DNA of 64,000 nt, taken from positions 577,751 through 641,750 of the forward strand of contig JACBWW010000071.1 in NCBI GenBank assembly GCA_020086605.1, in the 5' to 3' direction. A program made the position numbers and the translations under genes. This document shows, piece by piece, positions 35,751 to 47,760 of the stretch (positions are counted from its first letter, which is position 1; each line of letters opens with the position of its first letter). The DNA comes from Lanius collurio. Its lineage: Eukaryota > Chordata > Aves > Passeriformes > Laniidae. Under the pieces are notes generated by a model that saw only the letters and a program-made list of their open reading frames with translations, was not told the origin of the DNA and did no database searches.

Positions 35751-38700
35751 CTGTTGGGAGAGAAAAGTGCTGGTAGCCACCAAGGATAACGTGCCCGCAG
35801 CTGAGCCCCCCTCTCTGCTGTCCTGGTTTTACTGAGGACAATCCGACACTGCCCTCAGTGTAAATCCCCACCACTTCCTTGGGACCAATCTCAGTCAATC
35901 CTGTGGAAAACAAGCCTTGCACTTGGCCCTCTCTGCTGGAGTGGGGAAGGGATTAGTCGGGAGCTCTGGGAGGAAAATCGAGGTGCTGGAGGGATCCTGA
36001 GGTTTATCTTGATCCCCACACACACTCCCCCTCTCCTTCCCACTGCCACTTTGACCCGAGGAATAACATCTGCCTGTGACCTCAGCACCTTCCAGGGCCC
36101 CACTCCCAGCCAGAACGCTCAGAGCTGATGCTTTACAATCCTTTACAACAAAACACTTCCACAAGAAAAGGAGACAAAAAAGGAGATCACAATAAAAACC
36201 CTCCCAGGAGAGCCCCAGCGATGGCACGGTTGGGACAATCAGATTTGGAGTTTGACAGTCCCAGCCTTCAGCTGTGCCAAAGCAGCTGGGCACATAAGTC
36301 CACATGGGGCTGTGGGCACATAAATCCACACAGGGCCATGTGCTGGAGCCAAGGGGAACAAAGGAGAAAAGTAAATTTCACAGCTAGAAACAACAAGGCC
36401 CATCTTGCAGAGCCCTTTGTTTCCTGCAGCATCCTAGGCCAGCAGAGGGAAGGAGATAAACAATTTAGGTGAAATCTCCAGGGTGAAGCCAAATGAATAA
36501 ATGAATGTGCACTTATTTATTCATTTGCAGGGTCATCAAATGAAATCCAGCTCCACTGGAATGGATGGCAAAATTCCCAGGGACGAGCACTTCACCAAGA
36601 GATTTTAAGGACAGCATGGCAAGGGAAGGGGAGCTTGTTCTGACATGGATTAACTTTGCTGCTGCTTCAAAAGCAAGATTTCTGGTGCAGGCAGGAAAAC
36701 ATCCCACTTGGTTAGAGCTCTCCTGGCTGCACCCTTTTAGCAGGGTCAGATTTGAAAGAGATTTGGAACAATTTACCCTTTACAATTTTTTGAGCTGTAA
36801 TTTTTTTCACCCCTGAAATACAAAGGAGATTAAAAAAACCCAGTTTCACAGAGAGGAGGATTGAGAGCAGCTGCCCCACAAGCAGCACAAGCTGCCACAG
36901 CTGCCCCACAAGCTGTTGCTGCCAGGCTGCTCTGAGGAGAATGCCCACGTCTCACCTTCAGGAGGGGCAGGTGGGCAGCACAGGCACCTTTTGTCTCTTC
37001 TAAACACACACCTGCACACAACCCTTACAGCTCTAAACAGACCTGAGGGCTCTCCGGGAAGCTGCACCCTCTCTGTGTTTAAAATAACCCATTATTGCTG
37101 CCCAGGGGTCTCCCAAGGCCAGCTGGAACAGCTGCTGCTGCTCATCTTGGTCCTGCAGTCCCCCAAAGAGCAGGTACTGAGGGACACCGGGGGGACATTC
37201 CCCACAGTGGCCTTTGGCTTGGTAATACCATAAATTCAGCTGGAAAGCCACAGTCCCATTCCTGTCCTCCTGACACCACCAAAGCCTGGCTCCTTCACCT
37301 CAGCAACACAGAGCCCTGATAATCAAGTTCCTCCTCTGCCTTCCTGGTAAAAGCAGGATGGGATAAATGAGCAGTTCCATCCCCTTTTTAAAACCAGCTG
37401 GAGCAGTAAGCAGGAACCTGTCACCTCCTTAGCCCTGCTCAGGTCCATGGTGTGTGGGAGCAGGGGAGAGGATGGAGCCCCCCAAAGCCAAAAGCTGGAG
37501 GCACAGGTCTACCCTCTGCCCTGAGCTCAGCTCCATGACAGGAGGGACATCTGGGAGAACAGCCTGAGCTTTTATGGACAGTGTAAAAAGTTTGGATTCC
37601 TAACCCACCGCTGAGTAATAAGAACACTGGGGTGGAAAAACAATGTCTTGTAAAATGCAGCATTGTTCTGCTAATAAAGTTTTCAGCATTAAACCGCATC
37701 ACTCTGCTGGCACCAGAAATCATTGGCTTGGGGTTTGACTGTTTATTTTATTTTGATTTTTTTAAATATACAACACAAACCAGTCAAACTCTGTTTTTCC
37801 GTTGGGTAAAACTGCCTGAGTTACAACCTGAGCTTGCTGATTTTTCCATTCAGCCCAGACATTTCTCTGCCTGCTGCAGCGTCACAGAACCACTTCCAGA
37901 GTCCAGCACAGGTGAAGAGGGAAAAAAGCCAACCAGGATTTCAGTGCAAACCCCGGGGGTGCCCTCTGTCCTTCTGTAAGCCCTCAGGATCACTCTGCTG
38001 GCCCCTCCAGAGCCAGGCTCACTGATGTTTTGTGTGGAAAGGGATTTTAAGGTGTGTAAGGACCTTGTTCCCATCTCCAAATAGGACCTAGGCACTAACA
38101 AAGGATCACAGCCTGCCCTAACAGCTTCTGCCTGTCCTCCTGCCCCTCTTCCTGGTGATTTTCCCATCTGTGGAGCCTCAAAGTGCTGGAGAGGGAAGAG
38201 GATGCTCCATGTGCACCATGCAGGGGGATGGTGCAGACCAGAGAGCCTCAGCTGCTGCTGGCTGAGGGCTTTCCACCGGGCCAGGCTCTCTGGTCCTGTC
38301 CCTCTGCTCCTCATGGAGGAGACCAGAGCCAGCACAGAGCAGCTGAAGAGCTTCCCCAGGGGGTGTGGAGCAGGTCAAGGGGTGGAAAAGGGACATCGTC
38401 AGCGACAAAAGGAGCACGAGACAAACACATGCAATGCCAAATGTTGCAGTTTCAACTCGTCCCACGGGCTCTGGAGCTTGGACAGTGCAGCTCAAGGCCA
38501 TAACCCTGTCCCTCAAGGTCCTCTTGTCTCCTCCTACCAATGCAAGCAGGACACAGGAGACACTGAACTGTCTGCTCAGGGTTTGATTCCCTGGTAGCAG
38601 CTCCTTGTCCTTTCCCAGGTGCTCCTGAGCCCTCAGGGGAGTTTTGGCCATCCTGGGAGTTGTCCTGACCATCCCCCACTGCTGTGGCTATTCTTGGAAG

Positions 38701-39559
38701 CCGAGGGTGGTGATCAGCCCTGGGGAGCAGCCCCTTTACCCGGCACAAGCCTCAAAAAGTGGGAGGTGCTGCCAAGCAGGGGAAGCTGCCAGCACCAGGG
38801 AGAAGCTGCTCCAAAGCGAATCCAAGGAAAATGGAGCCTGAAGAATGGGGTGGAAACTGGCTCCCTCACAAGGAATTTGATGATCTATCTAATGAAGGAG
38901 CCTGAGCAGAGCGCTTCCAAGATTTCCGGTATTTACTGCTTCCAGCTGGGCTGTAAATACCACACAAATGGCTTTTTAAATGGAATTTTCCCAATTCCAA
39001 GATCAGGGCCATGTACAATGCAACACAAACGTGAAAGCCACTGGGCCCTCCTGCCCCCTTGGTGTAAATCAGGGGAGCTCCTTTCCCACCCATGACACTC
39101 AGCTCCCCGGGATGGGAGACAATGAAGAATGGGACACAGTGCTTTGGCTTTCAGAGCTCACCCACACTTCCAGGGCATTACGGGAGGGAGACACAATGGG
39201 TGATTGTCACTAACTGTTCTTTTATCCAGTCTGGATTCCAGAATGGGTCTGGCACGAGCCTGAAGAGCCAATACCAGGGTGCAAGAGTGACAAAGGTTGT
39301 CCAAGAAGGAAAGAACAAGGAAAATTCAGTCAAAATGGGCATCTCTAAAGGGCAAACAAGTCCTAAATCCTAGGGCACAGAACCTAAGGCTCTCCAGTCA
39401 TTCCAGCTGTTGCACTGTCTGTGGTGTGGCTGTGTTGTACTGGAACATGCCAGGGTTGTGGGGCAGGGACCATCCAACCCCCAAAAGCTGGAATCTTTTC
39501 CACCATCAGCAAGTTGCCAGCACTGCCTGCAGAGGCACCTCTGACAGCAGAGCAGGACC

Positions 39560-39945
39560 ACAGGAGGGGTCAGGCTGGAGGGGACCACAGTGGTTACCTG
39601 GCCCAACCTCCCTGCTCCAGCAGGGCCATCCCAGAGCTCAGGGCACAGGACTGGGTCCAGAAAATTCTGGAGTGTCTCCAGTGAGGAGACTCCACAGCCT
39701 CCTGGGCAGCCTGACTGGTGCTTGGTCACAGGAAAGTCCTTCCTTATGGGCAGGGGGAAGCTGCTGGGCACCAGCTCCTGCCCGTTGTGCTGTGGCTGGG
39801 CACCACGGAGCAGAGCCTGCTCCATCCTCTGGCACCTCCCTGCAGGCACTGATAGGCACTGATGGGGTCCCCCCTCAGTCAAGGCTGGCCCAGCTCCCTC
39901 AGCCTTTCCTCATCAGGGATGTGAAGCTGCTGAAACCACAGTGCC
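39560..39945 (-). mobile_element. CR1 LINE fragment, antisense, in TBX5 intron 8
   Basis: The plus strand reads the reverse complement of the CR1 3' region: GCTGGAGGGGACCACAGTGG, CCAACCTCCCTGCTCCAGCA, GAGGAGACTCCACAGCC, CTGGGCAGCCTG, GGGTCCCCCCTCAGTC and CCCTCAGCCTTTCCTCATCA. This is a different subfamily from the 244, 18988 and 31444 copies. It lies in the same transcriptional direction as TBX5. No intact coding sequence. Confidence 0.85.
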
Positions 39946-41769
39946 ACGAGAGTGTGGCTGCCCAAATCCTGGGTGTATCCCGGCCCCCTGAACATCTCCC
40001 CACACAGAGAGTCCCTTCCTCAGCCTCTGTGTCCCACAGCCCCCCTGCTCTGGGCTCCACTGCATCTCTCCAGCTGCAGAACAGTTCAAGCCTCAGCCAA
40101 CTCACTGCATCTCCAAACGTCAGCAGGACGAGCAGTGTGTCCTCCAAGGAGACACCCCACGCCTGAATTTTGTCCTGCAGACTCTTTGAGTGAAAAAGCA
40201 AAGCTGGGTGGGATGTGGGAGAAGTCAGTTCAACAAAGAGGTGCCTGTTCTTGAGGAGAAGGTGGAAAGACGTCGCTGTACCTGCACTGACCTCATCAGA
40301 GCAGGAAGGAGATGGAAGAGAGATCCTTCCCCAGGGTTATGTCCAAGTTAGGGGGCCGAAGGACACGGTCCTCACTGGTTGGAGCCAGTTTCTCCCTCAG
40401 AGTGCCAACTTGACAACTTTTATGACCTCCCCAGGGAGAGGCTGTTCCAGTTGCCTCCTGTTCAGCATCACAAGCATCCCAGAGATCTGCCAAGTGGTTG
40501 GGATTGTGTAAGGCTGGGAGGGAGCAGAGGTTTAGAGGGATGGCTGTTTAGGCCACAGGATGTCTGAGAGACAGGATAATACAAGGGAAAACAAGCCCCA
40601 GTATCCTAACTGGGATGTGGGGCTAAATGAAAGACATGAGGAAAGCTGCCCACTGCTGAGGCCTGCTGGGCTTCTCCAAGCACGACAATGGGACAGGGAG
40701 AGGTGGAGAACAACCAGAAAAAAGACAAAGCTCCAACTGCTCTTTGTCAGCCTAGAAATCCACGTGAAGAACTGCAGCCACTCCTGGGTGAGATACAGGA
40801 GTGGAGTCGGTCACTCAGGACCAGTGACTGTCACATGCCATCAGCAATGCCAGGGTGGGGCTGGGATACGAGGCAGGATGACCCCTGCCATTCCCCACGC
40901 CCGAACAGCCACCCCATTGCAGCACACCGGGGTCATTCCCAAGGCTGTGACCTGCCCTCCCACCTGCACACCGGGAATTACCAGACTGGGAGCTCTGGGA
41001 CGTGTCCTTCCTTCCTTCCTCAGCCAGGAGAGCATCACCTCCCTGAAGCCTCCAGAGATAACAACCCCTGGCAGCCCTGCTGCTCTCCCCTAATGTAATT
41101 CCGTATCAGATCTCCACAGTGAATCCATCTTGCCTTGACAGCTAAGAACAACACTGCCAACCACAGAGAACAATCCTTGTCTCAGGTCACCAGGGAAGCA
41201 GAAGTTGAACAGGGTTCCTTTGAGTTGGGTGAACACAGCTGTTCCCAGCTGAGCCTAACCCAAGGCTCGGCCCTGATCGAAAAGGATGCAGAGAAACATC
41301 AGGAGATGTCAAAGCTCCTGAAGGAGACTGGCTTAGAAAACAGTGGTGGAATTCACCCCAGAAGATGCAGACAGCAGCTGGTCTCAGACCCAGCTGAACT
41401 GCCCTCTGCCCCCGAGGGCACTTATCCATAACCACAGCCCTGGGAAAGGAAATAATCTGCTTGAGATAAATCCTGAACTGCCTGAGGAGGAGCCAGTGCT
41501 TGGGGAATGGATAATCCAACACAGTCAATGAGATTTCCAGTCCAGAAAATGGACAGAAGGGCAATAGGAGCAAACACACTCCTGCTTTTGGGTTTTCTGA
41601 GGTGGTGAGGCTTGATAACTGTTCAGCAGAAATGTAGGAAAGCAGGAGAACTGTGAGGGAAAACTCAGAAATGAGAGGCTGGAACAGCAAAAAAAGAGGA
41701 ATATATACAGAGGATTATTTTCCCATGTCCAACAAAGCTCCTTGCTGGTGCTGGAAGGAAGTTCCACGC

Positions 41770-42320
41770 TCAGTGACATGAAGCCTTGGATCACGCTCCG
41801 ATTTATCCGAACCCAATTGCTCGTCTCAAGCGAATAAGTTTTTTTCCCTTTTAATTAATTTCACTTTGCAAAGGGCTGCTCAGCAGCTCAGGCTGGCTCT
41901 CTGGTTCCCATTAACTTTGTGTTTCTTTCCTGTAAGCCCTGCTGGCTGTTTTCGATTTACCCAAGGCACGGAGAGGGGAGAGCAAAAGGCGCGGGGCGGG
42001 AAGCGGCGGCTCGGGGACACCCAGCCCCGCGGAAGAAGCCGCTGGTATCGGGCAGGACACTGCTCCTCTTTGATTAAAGCGTTTGGCGGCTTTGATAAAA
42101 GGCCCTTAACTGCTTGTGCCACTCCAGCCATGGCTGAGATAATGAGGGGCCATGGGCCCTGCAGACTCGGCCTCCCTCGGCCGTCCCCTGCGCTGTCGCG
42201 AGGGCCAAAGGGGCCGGCGAGCTTTATTCCAGGGCAGATAGTCGTGGCTTTTGTGACAATAAGAGGAAGTGAGATAATTGGGGGATTGAGGGAAACCACC
42301 CATGGAGACACCACTTAGCG
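41770..42320. promoter_or_regulatory. Candidate intronic enhancer with paired TCF/LEF-like sites
   Basis: Two similar 12-bp sites, CTTTGATTAAAG (42068-42079) and CTTTGATAAAAG (42090-42101), are exactly 22 bp apart, two helical turns. Both match the TCF/LEF core CTTTGAT. GATAAT follows at 42138 and GATAATT at 42273. A homeodomain-rich part (TTTTAATTAATTTC, about 41850) and a CpG-rich part (about 41990-42060) flank them. No repeat is recognised. WNT and TBX5 are linked in heart and limb development; the enhancer role is inferred. Confidence 0.35.
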
Positions 42321-43880
42321 GGAATCCCAAAACTGGAAGGAAAGCTCTGTTCATTCCTTATCGCCTCACAATGCCCAGGCGAATGATGAATTGCCCCGCG
42401 GGGCAGGGACACGCAGCAGGCAGGGACTGTCCCAAGGGCTGGTTGCCATTTGGGCCAGCTTGTTTTGGTTCGTTTTGGCAAAAGGAGGAAGAGGAGAGGT
42501 GAATGCTCAGCTCCCAGGACAAAGGAGCTGAGAAAGGACTCCCAGGAGCTGCAGCTCCCAGCACCGAGGAGGGACCACAGGCTGGGACCTTCCATCGCCA
42601 GCAGTGGGACTTTGCAGCACCCCAGCACCTCCCACCCACAGCAGCCCAGGGATAAAACAGGCCACACGCCCCACCCCTGACCTGGGGGACACTTTGGGAT
42701 GCCACAATCTCCTTATTCCCTGTCATACAGCCAGCTCCAGGCCAGCATCCCCGTTTCCAGTCCTAGCTCTGGCACGTTCTATGTGAGCACAGTCACCTGG
42801 TCAGCTGCAGGGCACAGAAAATGCCCCGTTTTCCACTGACTACCTCAGTTTCAGGAAAATTTAAGGATTCCTTGGCTTTTTTCACTTTGCATACCTGCAC
42901 ACAACACATGTGCTCCTACAACATCCAGGGGATTCACCAAGGACGTGGGAGGGAATTCCAGTGCCCTCCTGCCTCCTCTGCCAGCACTTCCCAGTGCTCC
43001 CCACCTTAGACTGTGTGTCTGCACATCCCAGTGCTCCAGGGGTTATGTTGCTAAAAATAATGCCATGTGTCTGACTGATAGGGCCGTGCAGGGATGTGGG
43101 AAGGGATCTGCTGTGGGGACAAATTCCTGCTGCACTCAAAGCCCCCGTGCCTGCTGCCTTCTGGTCGCCTTTCCACAGAGTAAATCCTGACAAAGGGAAC
43201 GAGGTTGGCACAAACCAGCTCCTGCCCAGCCCTTGCTGCATCCAGCCCTGGAAATCCCCTGGTTTTTTCCAAGTAAAATTGATGTAAAGCTTTTGCTATC
43301 TCAGTCCTACAAGTGGTGCTGCATCTCAGCTTTGGGAGAGGAAGGCAGAGACCGGGAAGCACTGGCTCCTGCCCAGAACAATTATCCCATCACTATCAGG
43401 GGCTCTTCACGCCAGGATGAGCTGAGCAGTCAGTGGAAAGCCCTCACAGTTTGATCCCTGAAGCTCTGTCAAAGCAGGTCAGTCACAGCAGAAGGGAAGG
43501 AACATGGATATTATGGTTTTCAACCCCAAAATTGAAATCACCCTTCATCAGCCCGAGCATTTCTGCAGACAGAAAACTGTCTCCCAGCTGTGAGACAGCC
43601 CTGAGCTGAAAACTGGGCAAAATGCAAACTGTCAAGGTATCTCCAGTTGGAGATTAACCCTGTCTGAGGGGCTGCAGATAAGTCATCTTTATCTCCAGCA
43701 CCAGCTATCTTTCCAAATGTGGATTCACCGTGGGTGAAAGGCACTGCCAGCTCCCAAACACCTCATTCCCAGCCCAGCAGAAATGGGATTTTAGGTGAGA
43801 GGAGTCTCACTCAGCCTGGGGGAGCTGCCCCAAAGCCTCATCCCTCTCTCATCCTCCAGCACCACTTGTTGAGAGCTGTT

Positions 43881-43990
43881 TTTGCCAAAAAAATCAACTA
43901 TTGGAGGCAGGAGATGAAGGAAAGTATTTTCTCACTAAAATCTAAGCTATTCCCTTTCTTTCACTTTGATGTTTTTCCATCCACAAAGAC
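43881..43990 (+). repeat. Direct repeat copy A, 3' side of TBX5 exon 8
   Basis: About 110 bp beginning TTTGCCAAAAAAATCAACTA and including GGAAAGTATTTT, CTCACTAA and TTTCACTTTGATG. It aligns along its length with 46982-47091 at about 85 percent identity by eye. It lies 86 bp from exon 8, inside intron 8. Neither copy belongs to a repeat family I know. Confidence 0.8.
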
Positions 43991-44075
43991 AGTTCTCCCT
44001 GGGGCTGTCTGAGGGGAAACATTGGGAAGCAACACTGGCAGTCCCGTGGGGAGGGGGAAAACGGGGAGCTCTGAC

Positions 44076-44302
44076 CTTTTCTCTTGGTGCAGTGGTAGAT
44101 CTGGCCGTGCTCCTGGGAGATGGGGTAGGGGTTGGCAGGCGGCAGCAGGTCCTGGGAGGTGCTGGACACCCCATTCTCACACTGGTACTGGGAGCCCAGG
44201 TTGGAGGAGGCAGAGAGGACCCTGGCCTCGCCACTGAAGGGGCTGTGATTCGAGGACACTTTTTGTCTCACTGTGCTCCTGGGAACAACTGGGTACTCTT
44301 TA
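44076..44302 (-). CDS. TBX5: TBX5 coding exon 8 (linker after T-box, start of NLS)
   Basis: The 227-bp exon opens with T, completing serine 252 (human numbering), then carries 75 codons from KEYPVVPRS to HCTKRK, and ends in one G that starts the next codon. The acceptor is TTTGCTTGCAG and the donor is AAAAG|GTCAGA. It encodes a serine-, proline- and glutamine-rich, probably flexible linker after the DNA-binding domain. The terminal KRK is the first half of the second nuclear localisation signal described for TBX5 near residues 325-340. A direct repeat of about 110 bp occurs on both sides of this exon (43881-43990 and 46982-47091). Confidence 0.97.
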
Positions 44303-46504
44303 CTGCAAGCAAAGAAACAAAAAAAGACCAAGTGAAAAACGAGTCAGCAAAGCAATCAATTAATAAATAGATCAGAGGATTCATAAATGAAGTCGGAGTT
44401 TGTTTAGGCTTTCAGGGAAATGGAGACATCCCTTCCCAGGAGGCTGCAGCCCCTCACACTTTATCCACACACTCATTATTCCCTTTCCTTTTAGTCCCCT
44501 TAAATTCATGCCTTTTCCACCACTGCTGCTTCATACCCACATGTGAAATAGATAAATGCAGTTTTAGCAAAATAAAGAAGATTTATATTTACACACTGTA
44601 GCATTTATAAGCTGTATTCTAGTCATAATGTATCTGCAATTTGAACACACATGTAAATAAAAACCTCATTTCTGCCAAGCTCACTTGGAAATGAATTAAA
44701 TATTTAGGTCGGCTTTTTTTCCCTTATGGTAGTTGTTCCCATTCCTTTTCCCTGGGGTCTGTCAGCCTGGTTGTCCTGGATGGGGGATTCCCACAGACAA
44801 GCTCAGAAGAGAGAAACAAATAAATCACCAAGATTTGATGCACATCAGAGCCTCAGCAGAGCCAGGATGGGAGGGGAAGGCTGGATTGGTCCCTTGCTCC
44901 CAGATCTGGTTGGAAGTTGGGATGCTTTGCCAACAGAGCCTGGAAATTCCCTCCCCTCAAAGACCCTACAGTGTTTTTGGAGATGTTTCTCCAAACACAT
45001 CGGCAATGCAGCAACTCCAAAGGTGATTCCTGCTCTGCAGGGAGAACTGAAGCTGAAAAGGGGAGCTCAGACACTCCTGGTGAGGCACAAGTCTCCTCCT
45101 GAGCCCAAAGACTTGCTAAGCTGCACAAAGATCGGGGAGTACAGCACCCCAAAGTGTCACCTGGCTCAGAGCAGCCACAAAGTGCTGATTCCAACACAAG
45201 TTTTACCTCTGCAACCATTGCACCAAGCTGGCTTTGGGGTACCCCCCTCAACTGTCCAAAATCATCATGCTGGAGCCAGGACAGCTCCTCAAATCCCATC
45301 CACAGGCTCACCTGGCCACTTCCACACAGAGGAGGAGCCCTGAAGCTCCAGTTACACCCCTCAGAGAGGACCTATCACTGCAGAACTCAGAGCTTATTTA
45401 CAAAATTTAACAATAACAACTACATAAACCTGCCCCAGCAGAGAGCTTCCATCCAAACCACTGCAGGGGTGGCTGCCAGAAACATCAGCAACCGAACTGG
45501 AATGGAAGGGAAATTCACCCAAGAGCTCAAATCCAAAGAAATGTGGCTCTGGCTGGGCCCTGAAAGCTTTCCAAACCCTGGGCACTGGGGGCTTGCCAAG
45601 GAAAGCCTGTTCCCAAGGTGGGGCTTCATCCCCTGGAGCAGCATTTTCTCAGAACTAAAATCCAGGCTCTGCACGAGGAACAAAAGGGATACGGACCGGG
45701 AGGAAGCAGAGATTTATCCCTCAGAGGTTCAAGGCAGCAGTGGATGTCAGGATGTGTGGTGGGATTCAGAGGAAGTGACATCCAGCACTTCACTCCACCA
45801 GGATCTCTTGCTGGAGGCCATCAAACCTCGGGGATGACCCTCAAATCTCCTGGGTTCTGAGGGATCTCCCAGCCCTCCCAGGCCATGGTTTTGAGCTGCC
45901 TGCCCCACCTTCACACCGCGTTCCTCGAGGAAATGGCACCGACTCGACAGCCCCAAGCTGCACCCCCACCCTGCTTCCCTCCCAGGGAGACACCTGCGAG
46001 GAGGTGGCACCTGGGTGTGCCCTGAGCCCTCCTCCCCGAGGAGGGGCTGCAGGCACTGCTGGGCTCGTCTCTCCCAGCCCCACACAACCAACACCCAATT
46101 CCCAAAAACCGACAGAGCCTCATTTTGTTCCCAGTGGGTACCCAGAGCTGCGGTGCAGAAGGAAGGACACACCATGGCACGGTGCCAGCCCGTGGGACAC
46201 TTAGGGACAGTTTGTACTGGCAGATTGGGCCACGATGGAGATAAATTGTGATTCTATGACCATGTTCAAAGGATGCCTCTTTGGAACCTGGGATCAGATC
46301 TCTGTGGGGGTTTCTGACCGTAAATTCTCAGAGGGACCCCATAAAGGTCAGACCCTTGCTGTGCCAAGCCCCACAGGAGCACTGAGGAGCCGCCCCCACC
46401 CCAGGTACTTCTCACCCAAACCAACACTTTCTTTCGATGGAGAGCTGAAAGCAGGAAAAAACTAACAACTTAATTAGGGATTTTTTTGTTGATTAAAGAA
46501 TATT

Positions 46505-46955
46505 TTCAATCACGAAGGTCAAAAGAAACCTCCAAGGTCTTTGACCAACACGTTGCCAACTGAACCAGAGCACTGAGTGCCACGTCCAGTCCTTCCTTGG
46601 GCACCTCCAGGGGTGGGGATTCCACCCCCTCTGTGGGCAGCCCCTTCCAATGCCCGACCCCCCTTTCAGTGAAGGAACTCCTGATGTCCAGGGTGAAGCT
46701 CAGCTCCCTTCTTGCCATGAAGGAGCTGTTTGTCTGCAACAACAACATCTTCACCCTGAGTGCCACAGCACGGGGTGGGTCCGGTGCCTGGGTCCTTCCA
46801 GGCTGCCTTTCCCAGGGAATACAACAATGTCTGTGAGGTAAGAGAGGACTGTGGTGCCCTGGGGGACCCTGCAGGACAGGGAACAACCAAACAGCCAAGC
46901 AGCAATTCCCAGGAGGTATTGCAGTAATGTCTCTCCAGACTGAGGTATTTCCATT
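46505..46955 (-). mobile_element. CR1 LINE fragment, antisense, in TBX5 intron 7
   Basis: The plus strand shows decayed reverse-complement CR1 3' landmarks: AGAAACCTCCAAGGTCTTTG, CACCTCCAGGGGTGGGGATT, CTGTGGGCAGCCCCTTCCAA, TTTCAGTGAAGGAACTCCTG, and possibly TCTCTCCAGACTGAGG near the end. The first 200 bp are convincing and the right boundary is uncertain. It is a different CR1 subfamily from the 39560 copy. Confidence 0.75.
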
Positions 46956-46981
46956 TCACTCAAAACATGTCGGGTGCTTTT

Positions 46982-47091
46982 TTTGCCAAAAAATCAGCTA
47001 CTGGTGGAGGGAGACAAAGGAAAGTATTTTTCTCACTAAGTATCTCAAATATTCCCTTTTTTTCACTTTGATGTTTTCCAATTCACAAAGG
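46982..47091 (+). repeat. Direct repeat copy B, intron 7
   Basis: Partner of 43881-43990 in the same orientation, 3.1 kb away. It starts TTTGCCAAAAAATCAGCTAC and keeps GGAAAGTATTTT, CTCACTAA and TTTCACTTTGATG. The end of a CR1 fragment (46955) lies about 25 bp before it; copy A has no CR1 next to it. Confidence 0.8.
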
Positions 47092-47519
47092 CCATTATCT
47101 CTGTAATTCAACATATTCCTCCTTAAAGGAGGGGAGCTGAAATAAATCTTTGGTATCTTCTAAAGCAACAATCACTTCAAAATATTTGTATTTTTTCCTC
47201 AGCCCACTCAATATGTAGAGCACACACTTATGATTTTTAGAGCCTGAAGGACAAAATAAAATGGATCAAATTCTTTTCTTTCTCCCCTAAAAATCACTAT
47301 TCCCAAAAGAGTGGTTGTAATCCTGAGCTATAGTTTAATAGAATGAAAGGTTTCTGTCATGTCCAGAAATTTTGCTGTCCAAAAAAAAACCTGTAGCAAA
47401 GTAAAAGAGGGGAGGGGAAAAGCATTAAAGCTCGACTTAAGCATTGTAGGAGATTGTCCACACAGCAAGGAGGAGGTTGCTGCTCCTGGGCCAGAACATG
47501 AGTTAGTTTTACATGGGGG

Positions 47520-47760
47520 TGTTAATAGGCTTTCATTTTTGCACTGAAATTTGCAAAATTAGAAGATTTTTTTTTTTTAAGTTGATTGGGAAAAGAATTT
47601 ACAAGGAGAAATCTGTCACTGGTCTATTTAAAGTCTGTCGGAGGCTAATAATGAATATTTAGTTGCTGGATTAAAATAGCAGGGAGAAATCACACTGGAA
47701 TATTTTGATCTTTTTTGTTTTGTTAAACAAAAAGTTTTGGTTTAAAGTTTTGTTAAAACT
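47520..47760. promoter_or_regulatory. Candidate intronic regulatory element
   Basis: AT-rich, repeat-free stretch with a MEF2-like CTATTTAAAG (about 47622), TAATAATGAATATTTAG, and TCACACTGG, which resembles a T-box half site. Weak evidence; based on composition and motifs only. Confidence 0.2.

Larger units (their letters stand above)
35751..44075 (-). other. TBX5 intron 8
   Basis: Runs from donor GTCAGA at 44075 to acceptor CCCAACAG at 35751. It contains a minus-strand CR1 fragment (39560-39945), a GC-rich and motif-rich block at 41770-42320 described separately, copy A of a direct repeat (43881-43990), and two short tandem duplications (36288-36341, unit about 26 bp with the core GGGCACATAA; 36868-36925, built from AGCTGCCCCACAAGC). 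Open frames here, such as 39297-40166 and 38178-38672, follow repeats or GC-rich sequence and show no recognisable protein family. The remainder shows nothing I can name. Confidence 0.85.

Noticed and set aside
35751..35922. Extension of the last TBX5 exon to an upstream methionine at 35922
   Set aside because: A CCCAACAG acceptor and the phase match with exon 8 place the boundary at 35750, and the extra sequence is unlike TBX5.
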